From: Hassallia sp050875635 | Lineage (GTDB): Bacteria; Cyanobacteriota; Cyanobacteriia; Cyanobacteriales; Nostocaceae | Assembly: GCF_050875635.1 (NCBI RefSeq) | Contig: NZ_JBPAOH010000007.1 | Coordinates: forward strand, 1-64,000 | DNA length: 64,000 bases | Reading direction: 5' to 3' | Shown here: one piece after another, positions 25,804 to 34,284 of the stretch | Numbering within the stretch: the stretch's first letter is position 1 | Layout of the letters: each line of letters starts with the position of its first letter | Program-made: the position numbers and the translations under genes | Notes under the pieces: model-generated | What the model saw: the letters and a program-made list of their open reading frames with translations, nothing else | What the model was told of the DNA's origin: nothing | The model's database searches: none

Positions 25804-25992
25804 CTATCTTTGAGTAACTTCATTGAGGGCTTCATGGATCACCTCATCGCTAACACCATGACGTTTCAAGCTAGCAATCAGTGCTGGGATATCACCCTCT
25901 ATTTGAAGTATTGTCCTAGCCCAGATATGACTCCTGAGTAGCCTTTCTTTTAACTCCTGAAAAAATGAGCGAACCGGGACAATTAAGGCATC
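25804..25992 (-). pseudogene. Protein fragment without start codon
   Basis: A 62-codon open frame on the minus strand ending with TAG at 25804-25806. It reads DALIVPVRSFFQELKERLLR and then SHIWARTILQIEGDIPALIA, with a charged amphipathic pattern unlike random sequence. There is no ATG, GTG or TTG near its beginning, and the frame is closed by TAA at 25993-25995, inside the tail of the next gene. It looks like the C-terminal remnant of a small protein whose 5-prime part was lost. I do not recognise the family. Confidence 0.4.
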
Positions 25993-27188
25993 TTAGCTTT
26001 ACCCTGACGCAACAAAGTAACGCTCACAGTGCCAAGCACTAATAAGCTGAAAATAGAAGTAGATTCAGGAACAGACTTGGGATTCTCAATTTTAATAACT
26101 TGTCCTTGTCCTGGGCGATCGCCTCGATTTGTCACGTAGATAGCACCATCAGCACCAATAGTCAAAGCAGTAGGCGACTCTAATCCATTACCATTGAGGA
26201 TAGTTGTACGAGTGCCATCAGGTGATATCTTAATTACCGAACCATTTAGGTTACCTTTCCAGAGTGACTGATTAGCGTACTGTAAAGCATACAAATTACC
26301 CTCAGTATCAAAAGCTAAGTCAGTAAGTTGAGTAAAGCCATCGGCATAGACTGTTGGTTGACCATCAGAACCAACTCGGTAGATTTTTGCTTCACCTTCA
26401 GGAAAAGGAAAACCAGTTAATTCGCTAATATAGTAAGCACCATCCAGTCCTAATGCAACATTTGTAGGTACTGCTTGGACTTCAAATGGTGATGGCGATA
26501 CACCAGTGGGGAAGACTGGATTAGTTAATGTCTGGCTGGGAATTGTGGCGATCGCATTTAAATTACTTCCATCAGTACCTGCGCTGAGTAATGCATTCGC
26601 ACCTGCATCAACTACAACAAGTTTATTTCCGTCTAGGAGCAGAGAAAAAGGATTGCTAATTACATCACCTTTGTCTGGATTATTTACAAGTTCATAATTA
26701 GCTAAATCAGCTACACTAGTCCACGAATTTGTATTAAAATTAGCGGTGATAATTTTTCCTAAGTCAGTATTACCTAATGTGGCGCGAAATGCGGGATCAG
26801 AACCATACCCAACTGCAATATAAGGCTTGCCACTGGCATCAAATTTGATATCTTGAGGCCCAGAGGTATCAGTACCATCTGGTAATGCTAAAGAAGGCAG
26901 TCCTGTAAGTATACGCTCTTGCGTACCATTTGCGATTTTTGTCACTGCACCAGTTGTGCCATAACATAAAGATTGACCTTGGGCACTCGGTGAAGGAACG
27001 CAAGCTCCACTTCCGCCTGTTCCTGCTTCTGTAACGTAGAGGCTACCGTAAGGGTCAAAACTTAGACCCCGTGGATTATTAAGACCATAGGCAATTACCG
27101 AAAACGATGCCGCCTCTGCTGCTTTCGTTCCTGTAAAAGCAGCAATACAAACACTCAAAAATGTAATACCAAATTGCTTTAGTTTCAT
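25983..27188 (-). CDS. ScyD/ScyE-like NHL-repeat protein with PEP-CTERM tail
   Basis: From ATG 27188 the protein has 401 residues with a signal peptide (QFGITFLSVCIAAFTGTKAAEA). The longer frame from 27314 would place repeat DNA and no signal at the N-terminus, so the shorter start is preferred. The mature part has NHL/SMP-30-like propeller repeats: GLNNPRGLSFDPYGSLYVTE, LTDLAFDTEGNLYALQY and ALTIGADGAIYVTNRGD. This matches the ScyD/ScyE family, two members of which belong to scytonemin clusters; no other scytonemin genes are nearby. The C-terminus VPESTSIFSLLVLGTVSV then basic RQGKAK is a PEP-CTERM-like signal. Confidence 0.85.
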   Translation of the reverse strand: MKLKQFGITFLSVCIAAFTGTKAAEAASFSVIAYGLNNPRGLSFDPYGSLYVTEAGTGGSGACVPSPSAQGQSLCYGTTGAVTKIANGTQERILTGLPSLALPDGTDTSGPQDIKFDASGKPYIAVGYGSDPAFRATLGNTDLGKIITANFNTNSWTSVADLANYELVNNPDKGDVISNPFSLLLDGNKLVVVDAGANALLSAGTDGSNLNAIATIPSQTLTNPVFPTGVSPSPFEVQAVPTNVALGLDGAYYISELTGFPFPEGEAKIYRVGSDGQPTVYADGFTQLTDLAFDTEGNLYALQYANQSLWKGNLNGSVIKISPDGTRTTILNGNGLESPTALTIGADGAIYVTNRGDRPGQGQVIKIENPKSVPESTSIFSLLVLGTVSVTLLRQGKAKMP

Positions 27189-27475
27189 CAAACCTGTCCA
27201 AAAATTAAATTTAATCTTTGCAACACATGAATCATATCTCCAGGGTGTACATCTGTACACCCCTACGCTTGGTAGAAACCGATGTCGTATATGAAACGGG
27301 AGCAAGACATCCATTTAATCACTCTACATCCGCTTGAATCAAAAGTAAATGATGCATAACGAGTATACTTGTCATGCATCATTGCCTAGTACAAAGCGGC
27401 GGAAATAGAGTACCCATATTATGGGACAGTGGGGTTAGCTGAAATTAACTGTCAAACAAAACCAATGCAGCATTG

Positions 27476-27802
27476 CTAAGTTGTCTGCAAGGTTTTTTTA
27501 AATGCCTCTATTTTAGCTTGTGATTGTTCAGAGCTTTTAGGACGTGGCACTTTCGGAAATGACTCTAAACGGTAATAAACAAGCTTGTGAACTGTCTTGT
27601 AGCAAGTATTTACTCCTAAGTTTTGTTCTAGCCACTCGACAATTTCTTGATAACCATTAAACCCTTGTGGTTCTTGCAATCTTTTAGAGAGTGCTTTTGA
27701 AGCCCATGTTGGAATGCTTCTGGGTCTTCCTAAAAAACGCGATCGCGATCGGGTTGCTTGTTGAAGATGGACTGCGTTTGGTTCTTTTGTTATAAGCTTT
27801 AT
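27476..27802 (-). mobile_element. IS630-type transposase fragment
   Basis: A 108-codon open frame lacking a proper start reads LGRPRSIPTWASKALSKRLQ and then GFNGYQEIVEWLEQNLGVNT, with YKTVHKLVYYRLES. This is the helix-turn-helix half of IS630/Tc1-type transposases. The DDE catalytic half is absent, and no terminal inverted repeats or TA duplications are evident, so it is a degenerate remnant. It sits between the ScyD/E-like gene and the typA terminator. Confidence 0.7.
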
Positions 27803-27809
27803 TTAATGC

Positions 27810-27835
27810 AAAAAGCCCGCATCAGCGGGCTTTTT
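27810..27835 (-). terminator. Rho-independent terminator of typA
   Basis: A perfect 11-base stem (AAAAAGCCCGC and GCGGGCTTTTT) with ATCA loop, 22 bp downstream of the typA stop codon. A-tract and T-tract make it functional in both directions. Confidence 0.9.
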
Positions 27836-27856
27836 AAATTAATCAAGTAACTTAAC

Positions 27857-29647
27857 TTACCGTTTCGCCATCTTCTTCGCCATCTTCCGCAAACGAATCG
27901 ATTGAGGTGTGACTTCTACCAATTCATCGGGTCCGATGTACTCTAAAGCGCGTTCGAGACTCATATCCACTGGTGCTTGCAACTGCACTAATTCGTCACC
28001 GCCGGCAGCGCGGTGGTTGGTAAGTTGCTTTGTTTTGCAGATGTTCAGTTCCAAGTCTTGGGGACGATTGTGTTCTCCGACAATCATGCCTCTATAAACT
28101 TTGGTACCGGGAACGATAAAGAATACGCCTCTATCTTCGGCATTTCTCATGGCGTAGAAGGTAGAAACGCCTTCTTCAAACGAAATTAAAACGCCTTTGT
28201 TGCGTGCTTCAATCTCACCGCTGATACCACGGTAATCTAAGAAGCTGTGGTTCATGATACCTTCACCACGAGTCATCCGCATGAATTCACCCCGGAAACC
28301 AATCAAACCACGGGCAGGAATGACAAATTCTAGCTGGGTGCGATCGTTAATTCCCGGTTGCATGTCTTGCATTTCACCTTTGCGTTGTCCCAAGCGTTCG
28401 ATACAGCTACCAACTGCATCGGCTGGAATGTCCAGTACTAAAAGTTCGTAAGGTTCGCAAGGTTGACCGTTGACTTCGCGGTAAATTACTTGTGGCTGGG
28501 ATACTTGAAATTCAAAACCTTCTCTACGCATGGTTTCGATTAAGATACCCAGGTGAAGTTCACCACGACCGGAAACTAAGAATTTGTCGGGGGAATCTGT
28601 TTCTTCCACGCGCAAGGCAACGTTGGTTTCTAGTTCGCGGAAAAGGCGATCGCGTACTTGTCGAGATGTCACCAACTTACCTTCTTGACCTGCAAAAGGC
28701 GAATCATTCACCCAAAAGGTCATTTGCAAAGTTGGTTCATCCACTTTAATTAGTGGCAATGCTTGCGGATCGTTCGGATCTGTAATCGTTTCCCCAATAT
28801 TCGCATCGGCGAAACCAGCCACCGCCACAATATAACCTGCGGATGCTTCTTCCATTTCCACCCGCTTGAGTCCTTCAAAGCCCATCAACTTGGTAACTTT
28901 GCCCTTGACAATGCTGCCATTTTCTGTTATCAACGCAGCTTGTTGACCCATGCGGATGATGCCGTTGTGAATTCTGCCAATCACAATCCGTCCGAGATAT
29001 TCTGAATAATCTAGGGTTGTGACTTGCAGTTGTAAAGGCTTGTTGACATCTCCCACTGGTGGTGGAACATGACGGAGAATCGCATTAAATAGCGGTTGCA
29101 TGTCTTGCGCTTCTGCGTCTAAATCTTCTTTGGCGTATCCTGCTAAACCGGAAGCAAACAAATACGGAAAATCACACTGATCTTCATCTGCGCCTAATTC
29201 TAAGAACAGATCCAATACTTTATCAACAGCGCCGTAGGGATCTGCTTGCGGACGGTCGATTTTGTTGACAACGACGATGGGACGCAATCCTTTTTCCAAG
29301 GCTTTTTTTAGCACGAAGCGAGTTTGCGGCATGGGACCTTCGTTTGCATCGACAATCAGGATACAACCGTCAACCATACCAAGTACCCGTTCGACTTCAC
29401 CACCAAAGTCAGCGTGTCCGGGAGTGTCAACAATATTAATTAAAGTCTCTTTGTAGCGAACTGCGGTATTTTTGGAAAGAATTGTAATACCCCGCTCTCT
29501 TTCGAGGGCGTTAGAATCCATGACGCAATCCGGAACGTCTTCGCCTTCGCGGAAAATGCCGGATTGTTTGAGGAGTGCATCAACAAGAGTTGTTTTGCCG
29601 TGGTCTACGTGGGCGATGATGGCGACGTTACGGATTGGAAGCGTCAT
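27857..29647 (-). CDS. typA: Translational GTPase TypA/BipA
   Basis: A 596-residue GTPase of the EF-G-like family. Visible are G1 AHVDHGKTTL (12-21), G3 DTPGHADFGGEV, G4 VVNKIDRP and the TypA-typical C-terminal GEFMRMTRGEGIMNHSFLDYR with CKTKQLTNHRAAGGDE. TypA binds ribosomes and supports 50S assembly and stress adaptation. Length and domain order are normal. ATG 29647 starts the protein (MTLPIRNVAIIAHVDHG). An intrinsic terminator follows. Confidence 0.97.
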   Translation of the reverse strand: MTLPIRNVAIIAHVDHGKTTLVDALLKQSGIFREGEDVPDCVMDSNALERERGITILSKNTAVRYKETLINIVDTPGHADFGGEVERVLGMVDGCILIVDANEGPMPQTRFVLKKALEKGLRPIVVVNKIDRPQADPYGAVDKVLDLFLELGADEDQCDFPYLFASGLAGYAKEDLDAEAQDMQPLFNAILRHVPPPVGDVNKPLQLQVTTLDYSEYLGRIVIGRIHNGIIRMGQQAALITENGSIVKGKVTKLMGFEGLKRVEMEEASAGYIVAVAGFADANIGETITDPNDPQALPLIKVDEPTLQMTFWVNDSPFAGQEGKLVTSRQVRDRLFRELETNVALRVEETDSPDKFLVSGRGELHLGILIETMRREGFEFQVSQPQVIYREVNGQPCEPYELLVLDIPADAVGSCIERLGQRKGEMQDMQPGINDRTQLEFVIPARGLIGFRGEFMRMTRGEGIMNHSFLDYRGISGEIEARNKGVLISFEEGVSTFYAMRNAEDRGVFFIVPGTKVYRGMIVGEHNRPQDLELNICKTKQLTNHRAAGGDELVQLQAPVDMSLERALEYIGPDELVEVTPQSIRLRKMAKKMAKR

Positions 29648-30022
29648 AAAAGATGGCGTTCTGTGAACTTATAAAGGAAATTTTCAGACTTACTAGTAAT
29701 AAATACTGAGATGATCTAACAGAATTAGGAATTGTATGCAAATTCTGTAAAGAACCTTTAACAATTCTAGCTTAAACGTCACAATTCCGGCAGGTTTTCG
29801 CAACGAAACGCCATGAAGCAATTTAAAATTTAATTTTCGGTTAAGTCGAGTTTGTGCTTTCTTTGCAGCAGTTATATAGATTCGCTGCGATCGCAACAAC
29901 TTCAAGCCCACTATGAATGCACTCTTGCTGATTATGAAACAAGCACAAGTGTTTGTTTGACTTGGAGATAATCACTCCGCAAAGACTCTATATCTGTTTG
30001 AGAAAGGGCACTCTTTAGTGAA
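29648..30022. other. Intergenic region between typA and tnpB
   Basis: About 375 bp between the typA start and the tnpB stop. It should contain the typA promoter (unidentified). The last 30 bp hold a hairpin-prone ACTCCGCCGCATAGGCGGACG, which is next to the tnpB stop and is a candidate for the right end and the 3-prime part of the omegaRNA. Confidence 0.5.
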
Positions 30023-31243
30023 CTACTCCGCCGCATAGGCGGACGGAGCTTCTGTACTCAATGGCGAGTGCCTTAGATTAGACTTTCGTCCAAGCTTTGG
30101 TCTTACCTCCCCTCCTACAGCACAGACGGCTGAACCTTCCGCCTTTAGTATTCTGATGCCTTCTGCTCTAATGTTGATAGCTGCGTTTCCATCACGATCA
30201 TGCAAAGTGCCACAGTGGGGACAAGTCCATTCCCTGATGTCCAACGGCATTTCTTGTACCTTATAGAAACAATTAGAGCAGAGTTTAGAACTGGGGAACC
30301 ATCTATCTATCTCAACCAACTTTGCACCTTTGCGTTCTAGTTTATAGGCTAAAAAGTTAGTGAAAGTTCCCCATCCAACATCAGATATAGATGAAGCCAA
30401 ATTGCGATTACGAACCATGCCCAAGACATGAAGATTTTCTACTATGACAGCTTGGCTATCGCTGACTAACTTGTAACTAAGTTTGTGTAAAAAATCTTGC
30501 CTAGAATTAGTAATCCGTTCGTACACCTTGGCAACAACTTTTCTGTATTTATACCTTGAATTACTCCCCTTTTGCTTACGCGCTAGTTTCTGTTGCTTGC
30601 GTTTGAGATTTTTTTCGTGTTTGGCAAGATGTTTAGGATTGTCGTATTTAGATACTTTTTTGCCGTCCGTAACAACAGCAAAGTGCTTCAACCCTAAATC
30701 GACTCCATAAATCTTACCTTCTGAAATAGAAGGATTCTCTCCCTCAACTTCAGTCAAGATAGATGCAAAGTATTTGCCCGATGGAGTTTTACTAACAGTA
30801 ACAGTCTTTATCTTTCCCTCAATCGGTCTGTGTATCTTGGCTTTGACCACTCCAATATTACCCGGAAGTTTTACATTGCCATCTACGACTTTGACATTTT
30901 GAGGATATTGAATTGACTGCTTTCCGTGCTTAGACTTGAACTTGGGAAACCCCGCTCTTTTATCAAAAAAGTTTTTGTACGCGGTGGTTAAGTTGAGTGT
31001 CGTAGCTTGCAAAACTTGGCTATAACAATCAGCCAACCATTCTGTATCTTTCTCCTTTTTGAGTAATGGTAGCAGTGCATTGAGTGCTACTTGTCCAAGT
31101 CCTTTACCCGTTTCCTTGTAAATTTCAATTGACTTATTCAGAGCAAAATTCCACCACCAACGGGAACATCCAAAAGTTTGAGCTAATAGTATTTGCTGCT
31201 CTTTTGATGGATATAAACGAACTTGTACAGCTTTATGTAGCAT
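30023..31243 (-). CDS. tnpB: TnpB, RNA-guided nuclease of an IS200/IS605-group element
   Basis: A 406-residue TnpB. The RuvC triad appears intact: Asp182 in YGVDLGLKHFAVV, Glu269 in AVIVENLHVLG and Asp351 in HDRDGNAAINIRAEG. A zinc finger lies between them (C322, C325, C341, C344). The N-terminal helix-turn-helix starts MLHKAVQVRLYPSKEQ. TnpB proteins are programmable nucleases guided by an omegaRNA from the element's right end. No tnpA is present, so this is a TnpB-only element. A strong AAGGAGGTGAG lies about five bases upstream of ATG 31243. It appears to lie close to the 3-prime end of the neighbouring gene. Confidence 0.94.
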   Translation of the reverse strand: MLHKAVQVRLYPSKEQQILLAQTFGCSRWWWNFALNKSIEIYKETGKGLGQVALNALLPLLKKEKDTEWLADCYSQVLQATTLNLTTAYKNFFDKRAGFPKFKSKHGKQSIQYPQNVKVVDGNVKLPGNIGVVKAKIHRPIEGKIKTVTVSKTPSGKYFASILTEVEGENPSISEGKIYGVDLGLKHFAVVTDGKKVSKYDNPKHLAKHEKNLKRKQQKLARKQKGSNSRYKYRKVVAKVYERITNSRQDFLHKLSYKLVSDSQAVIVENLHVLGMVRNRNLASSISDVGWGTFTNFLAYKLERKGAKLVEIDRWFPSSKLCSNCFYKVQEMPLDIREWTCPHCGTLHDRDGNAAINIRAEGIRILKAEGSAVCAVGGEVRPKLGRKSNLRHSPLSTEAPSAYAAE

Positions 31244-31278
31244 TCAAGCCTCACCTCCTTGACTCTTCTACTCTAATA

Positions 31279-31773
31279 CTATATGCAATTTGCAGTAAGG
31301 ATATTCCGGAACATTTGGAAATTGTTCGGACATCCCTGAGCGGATGTACCTCCCAATTCCCCGACTATCCATCCCCACCCTTTAAGAGGGATGGGGAATT
31401 CCGTCGAATCAGTTAAGCGTATCAATTGCCCCCAAGTGTGAAGTTGAGCGACACAAACGGCTTGCATGAATTTCTGCTGGTAGAATTTAAACCAAAAGTC
31501 TGGTGCTTTCTTGGTTTCGCTTTTCTTCCAGCGCTTGCGCCAGCAAAGAAAATCTTGAGTTTTTGGCGGTTCGGCTTCTATAATCGGTGGCAGGTCGGCG
31601 TAACTGACAAACCGTGTCTTTCCTTGGGCTATTACCAGAATTACATATCGCCACAAGCGAATATCTTTGATTTGCTCGACTTTGATGTTGAGAAGTAAAG
31701 CGATCGCCTCTGGAGTGACAAATCTTGCTAACGGATTAACTGGCTCTGATTCCTGCTGCGGTGTTATCATCAT
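31279..31773 (-). CDS. Hypothetical protein, C-terminus in element-like DNA
   Basis: A 164-residue protein without membrane segments. The first about 110 residues (TPEAIALLLNIKVEQIKDIR, then LWRYVILVIAQGKTRFVSYA) look like a normal small cyanobacterial protein of unknown function. The last about 45 residues, from DSTEFPIPLKGWG, are encoded by a hairpin-forming GGGGATGG/CCATCCCC region and the DNA just before tnpB, and read like non-coding sequence. This suggests that insertion of the TnpB element replaced the original 3-prime end. Three 22-bp direct repeats abut the start codon at 31773. Confidence 0.5.
   Translation of the reverse strand: MMITPQQESEPVNPLARFVTPEAIALLLNIKVEQIKDIRLWRYVILVIAQGKTRFVSYADLPPIIEAEPPKTQDFLCWRKRWKKSETKKAPDFWFKFYQQKFMQAVCVAQLHTWGQLIRLTDSTEFPIPLKGWGWIVGELGGTSAQGCPNNFQMFRNILTANCI
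31374..31400. repeat. Hairpin at probable left end of the TnpB element
   Basis: CCCCACCCT, a TTAAG-containing loop and AGGGATGGGG form a near-perfect stem. It lies about 130 bp from the tnpB start. IS200/IS605 elements have imperfect hairpins at their ends, so this may be the left end. Confidence 0.4.
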
Positions 31774-31839
31774 AGTACAACTCGAACTTAAGGTTAGTAC
31801 AACTCGAACTTAAGGTTAGTACAACTCGAACTTCGGGTT
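31774..31839. repeat. Three 22-bp direct repeats (iteron-like)
   Basis: Two exact copies of a 22-bp unit beginning AGTACAACTCGAACTTAAGG (31774-31795, 31796-31817) and a third diverging in its last bases (31818-31839). They begin immediately next to the ATG of the minus-strand gene and lie about 115 bp from the first XRE gene, in a divergent promoter region. They may be operators for the XRE regulators. Confidence 0.8.
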
Positions 31840-31955
31840 AGGAGAACCCGTTATTGGGTTTTTCGGTTTATAGGCGATCGCTTTAGTTTGCAAGACGGGG
31901 GCGATCGCTTTTAATTTATACTAAATTAAAGCTGAGAATTAGGCGGTTGTCAAGT

Positions 31956-32168
31956 ATGGGAATGGTCAGGTTACGAATTAAAGAGTTTACAGATAAAGAA
32001 GGCTGGACGCTTAAGGAATTAGCCGATCGCTCTGGAGTCCCATACGGTACGATTAAAACCTACGCACGACTGCCAGAACGAGCAACTGTTGACCTGACTG
32101 CCTTAAAAAAGTTGGCTTCTACGTTTAATGTTTTGCTAGAAGACTTGTTTGATGTGGTTGAAAAGTAG
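31956..32168 (+). CDS. XRE-family transcriptional regulator (copy 1)
   Basis: A 70-residue single-domain helix-turn-helix protein from ATG 31956; a TTG at 31947 would add three residues. The HTH reads GWTLKELADRSGVPYGTIKTYAR, followed by LTALKKLASTFNVLLEDLF, the Cro/C1-type five-helix fold. A close paralogue follows 143 bp downstream with the same upstream sequence GGTTGTCAAGTATGGGA. It may control its own divergent promoter region with the 22-bp repeats. Confidence 0.8.
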   Translation: MGMVRLRIKEFTDKEGWTLKELADRSGVPYGTIKTYARLPERATVDLTALKKLASTFNVLLEDLFDVVEK

Positions 32169-32311
32169 TTGATGTGCTTGTAGTAATGCGGTATTATCAT
32201 GAACGGTAGATGCTCACAATCATTGGTTATTTAGATGTTTGTGGGTTTTATAGAGCGCGATCGCTAACATTACTAAAAATATTCAAGTTGAAATGCCGGC
32301 GGTTGTCAAGT

Positions 32312-32524
32312 ATGGGATTAGTTAAATTACGTATTCGAGAGTTTGCTGGTAAACAAGGATGGACTCTCAAGGAAGTCTCAGAACGTTCAGGAGTCCCATA
32401 CGGCACGATTAAAACTTATGCGTTGTCTGATGGAATGGCAATGGCTGATGTGACTGCACTATTCAAATTAGCGCGGACTTTTGATGTTTTGGTTGAAGAT
32501 TTGGTTGAGATAGTCAAAGAGTAG
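32312..32524 (+). CDS. XRE-family transcriptional regulator (copy 2)
   Basis: A 70-residue paralogue of the preceding gene, from ATG 32312; an in-frame start at 32210 adds 34 residues without homology. HTH reads GWTLKEVSERSGVPYGTIKTYA, then VTALFKLARTFDVLVEDLVE. The sequence around the start is almost identical to that of copy 1, showing a tandem duplication. The next gene is a broken kinase. Confidence 0.78.
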   Translation: MGLVKLRIREFAGKQGWTLKEVSERSGVPYGTIKTYALSDGMAMADVTALFKLARTFDVLVEDLVEIVKE

Positions 32525-32600
32525 TTGATGCGATCGCGCACTCATAGCCATTTTTCCAGCTGATGCCATAATTGACATCAGTATTTTGGCATTGTCAGTA

Positions 32601-33228
32601 ATGGCTTGGGAATCAGGGAATCAGTTGCAAAGCGGCAAATACACAATTGACAAAGAATTAGGCGAAGGTGGCTTTGGTATAACTTATCGCACTACAGATA
32701 ACAATAAGCGCTACGTTGTCATCAAGACTTTAAATGGTACTGTGCAACGTCGCCCAGATTTTGCTAAATTTCAGCAAGATTTCTTGAATGAAGCGATAAA
32801 GCTAGCGATCGGGTACTCATCCCCATATCGTGCGGATAGATGAAGTCATCCAAGAGGGTGCGCTGTGGTGCATGGTGATGGAATATATTGATGGGGAAGA
32901 TTTAGCAAGTTTGGTTGAGAATCAAGGTGCTTTGTCTGAAGCACAAGCATTACGCTACATTCAGCAAATTGGTGAAGCGCTAATTGTAGTTCATAATAAC
33001 GGCTTGTTGCATAGAGATATCAAACCACAAAATATCATGTTGCGTTCTGGGAATTCGCAAGCTGTGTTAATTGACTTTGGCATTGCGCGGGAGTTTAGCC
33101 CGAATTTGACAAAGACGCATACGCAAATATTATCTGATGGCTTTGCACCGATTGAGCAATATGACAAAAGAGCAAAAAGAGGTGCTTATAGTGATGTTTA
33201 TGCTTCTTCGGCAACGCGAGACTGGTAA
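32601..33228 (+). pseudogene. Ser/Thr protein kinase, frameshifted and truncated
   Basis: From ATG 32601 the sequence encodes a eukaryotic-type kinase N-lobe (YTIDKELGEGGFGITYRTTD, then VVIKTLN with the Lys). The frame breaks near 32810 and continues in another frame with IVRIDEVIQEGALWCMVMEY, the catalytic loop LLHRDIKPQNIMLRSG and the magnesium loop IDFGIAREF. It ends abruptly at SDVYASSATRDW, where other cyanobacterial kinases continue YALAATLYTLLTG. The next 170 bp to about 33400 may contain more kinase debris. Catalytic residues are still recognisable, but the frameshift and lost C-lobe make it a pseudogene. Confidence 0.85.
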
Positions 33229-33482
33229 CAACTGGTGCAGCTATTAGCTATCAGGTGAAAGAGTCGCCTTTAGCGTTTTTCAATAATAATGGTTATAATC
33301 CACTAGCAAAAGAAATGATGGACAAAGCCTATCGAAACGCACTCATTGTAGTTTTGGCTGTGACTACACAGAGAATGGGAGTTCAATTTCGTATATAAAA
33401 GTAGGAATTTATTAAGACAGGTGATGAAGAGCGATCGCACTACTTCATTTAGGCGATCGCACCTTGCCTGTAAAATAAAATA

Positions 33483-33809
33483 ATGGAAGCACAACCAAGA
33501 GATATTCAGCGTTATGTCACCTTTGATGACAGAGTTCCTTTTGATGAGTGGTTTGATTCTCTCCGGGATAAAAAAGCCAAAAACAAGGTTGAGGCAAGGT
33601 TAGAGCGAGTTAAACTTGGTAATTTAGGAGAGTATCGCTCACTAAAAGAGGGAGTTTGTGAATTAAAAATCGATTATGGTCCAGGTTACCGAATTTATTT
33701 TGGACAAATTGGAACAACAATTGTGCTGCTTTTGTGTGGAGGAGATAAAAGCACTCAAGACCAAGATATTCTTAAAGCAATAGAATACTGGAAAGATTAT
33801 AGGAGTTAA
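33483..33809 (+). CDS. RelE/ParE-family toxin (HigB-like killer protein)
   Basis: A 108-residue toxin of the phage-derived Gp49/HigB-like type. The pattern VPFDEWFDSLRDKKAKNKVEARLERVKLGNLGE, then ELKIDYGPGYRIYFGQIG and LLLCGGDKSTQDQDI, is that of addiction-module killer proteins, which cleave ribosome-bound mRNA. The antitoxin gene begins five bases after its stop, toxin first as in higBA. Confidence 0.88.
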   Translation: MEAQPRDIQRYVTFDDRVPFDEWFDSLRDKKAKNKVEARLERVKLGNLGEYRSLKEGVCELKIDYGPGYRIYFGQIGTTIVLLLCGGDKSTQDQDILKAIEYWKDYRS

Positions 33810-33813
33810 AACA

Positions 33814-34164
33814 ATGCCTAAAAGCTTACCTTACCATGACTTTTTAATTTCGCATCTCAAAGACCCAAGTTATGCTGCTGGTTATATTGAGGCTATTTTA
33901 GAGGAAGAAGATCCAGAACCAGAACTGCTGAAAATGGCACTTAGCAATGTAGCTGAAGCGCTTGGTGAACAAAATATGACACCAGAACAAGCAAAAGTGC
34001 ATCGAGAAAAACTAGATGAATTGCTATCACAAAGCAACAGCGAGGCGATTTATAATCTGGGAACTTGGCTAAATGCTTTGGGATTAAAGTTAACTGTTAC
34101 TGTTGTTGAAAAAGCAGATGATAGCAACACAGATTCTGTAAATAATTCGGAAATAACCGTTTAG
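33814..34164 (+). CDS. HigA-like antitoxin, addiction module antidote
   Basis: A 116-residue protein. MPKSLPYHDFLISHLKDPSYAAGYIEAILE is the typical opening of the putative addiction-module antidote family; residues about 38-90 (LLKMALSNVAEALGEQNMTP) form an XRE-like DNA-binding fold. It should neutralise the preceding RelE/ParE toxin and autoregulate. The C-terminal tail is longer than usual and polar (EKADDSNTDSVNNSE). Confidence 0.87.
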   Translation: MPKSLPYHDFLISHLKDPSYAAGYIEAILEEEDPEPELLKMALSNVAEALGEQNMTPEQAKVHREKLDELLSQSNSEAIYNLGTWLNALGLKLTVTVVEKADDSNTDSVNNSEITV

Positions 34165-34198
34165 TAATTATAATATTTATAGCGATTTGTAACATGCT

Positions 34199-34270
34199 CC
34201 TTTCTCTCTTCCTTGGCTTCCTTGGTATCTTCTCCTTCGGAGACGCGAAGCGCGAAGGCGGTTCGTTATT
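34199..34270. repeat. Dispersed TTCGCGGTTCGTTA-type repeat
   Basis: A C/T-rich run with short CTTCCTTGG motifs, ending in GAAGGCGGTTCGTTATTAAA. A similar segment occurs at 63252-63299 (CTTTGCGTCTTCGCGGTTCG), and one lies inside the ABC ATPase at 4803-4838. This copy carries an inner CTTCTCCTTCGGAGACGCG insertion. Confidence 0.6.
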
Positions 34271-34284
34271 AAATCAACACCACT

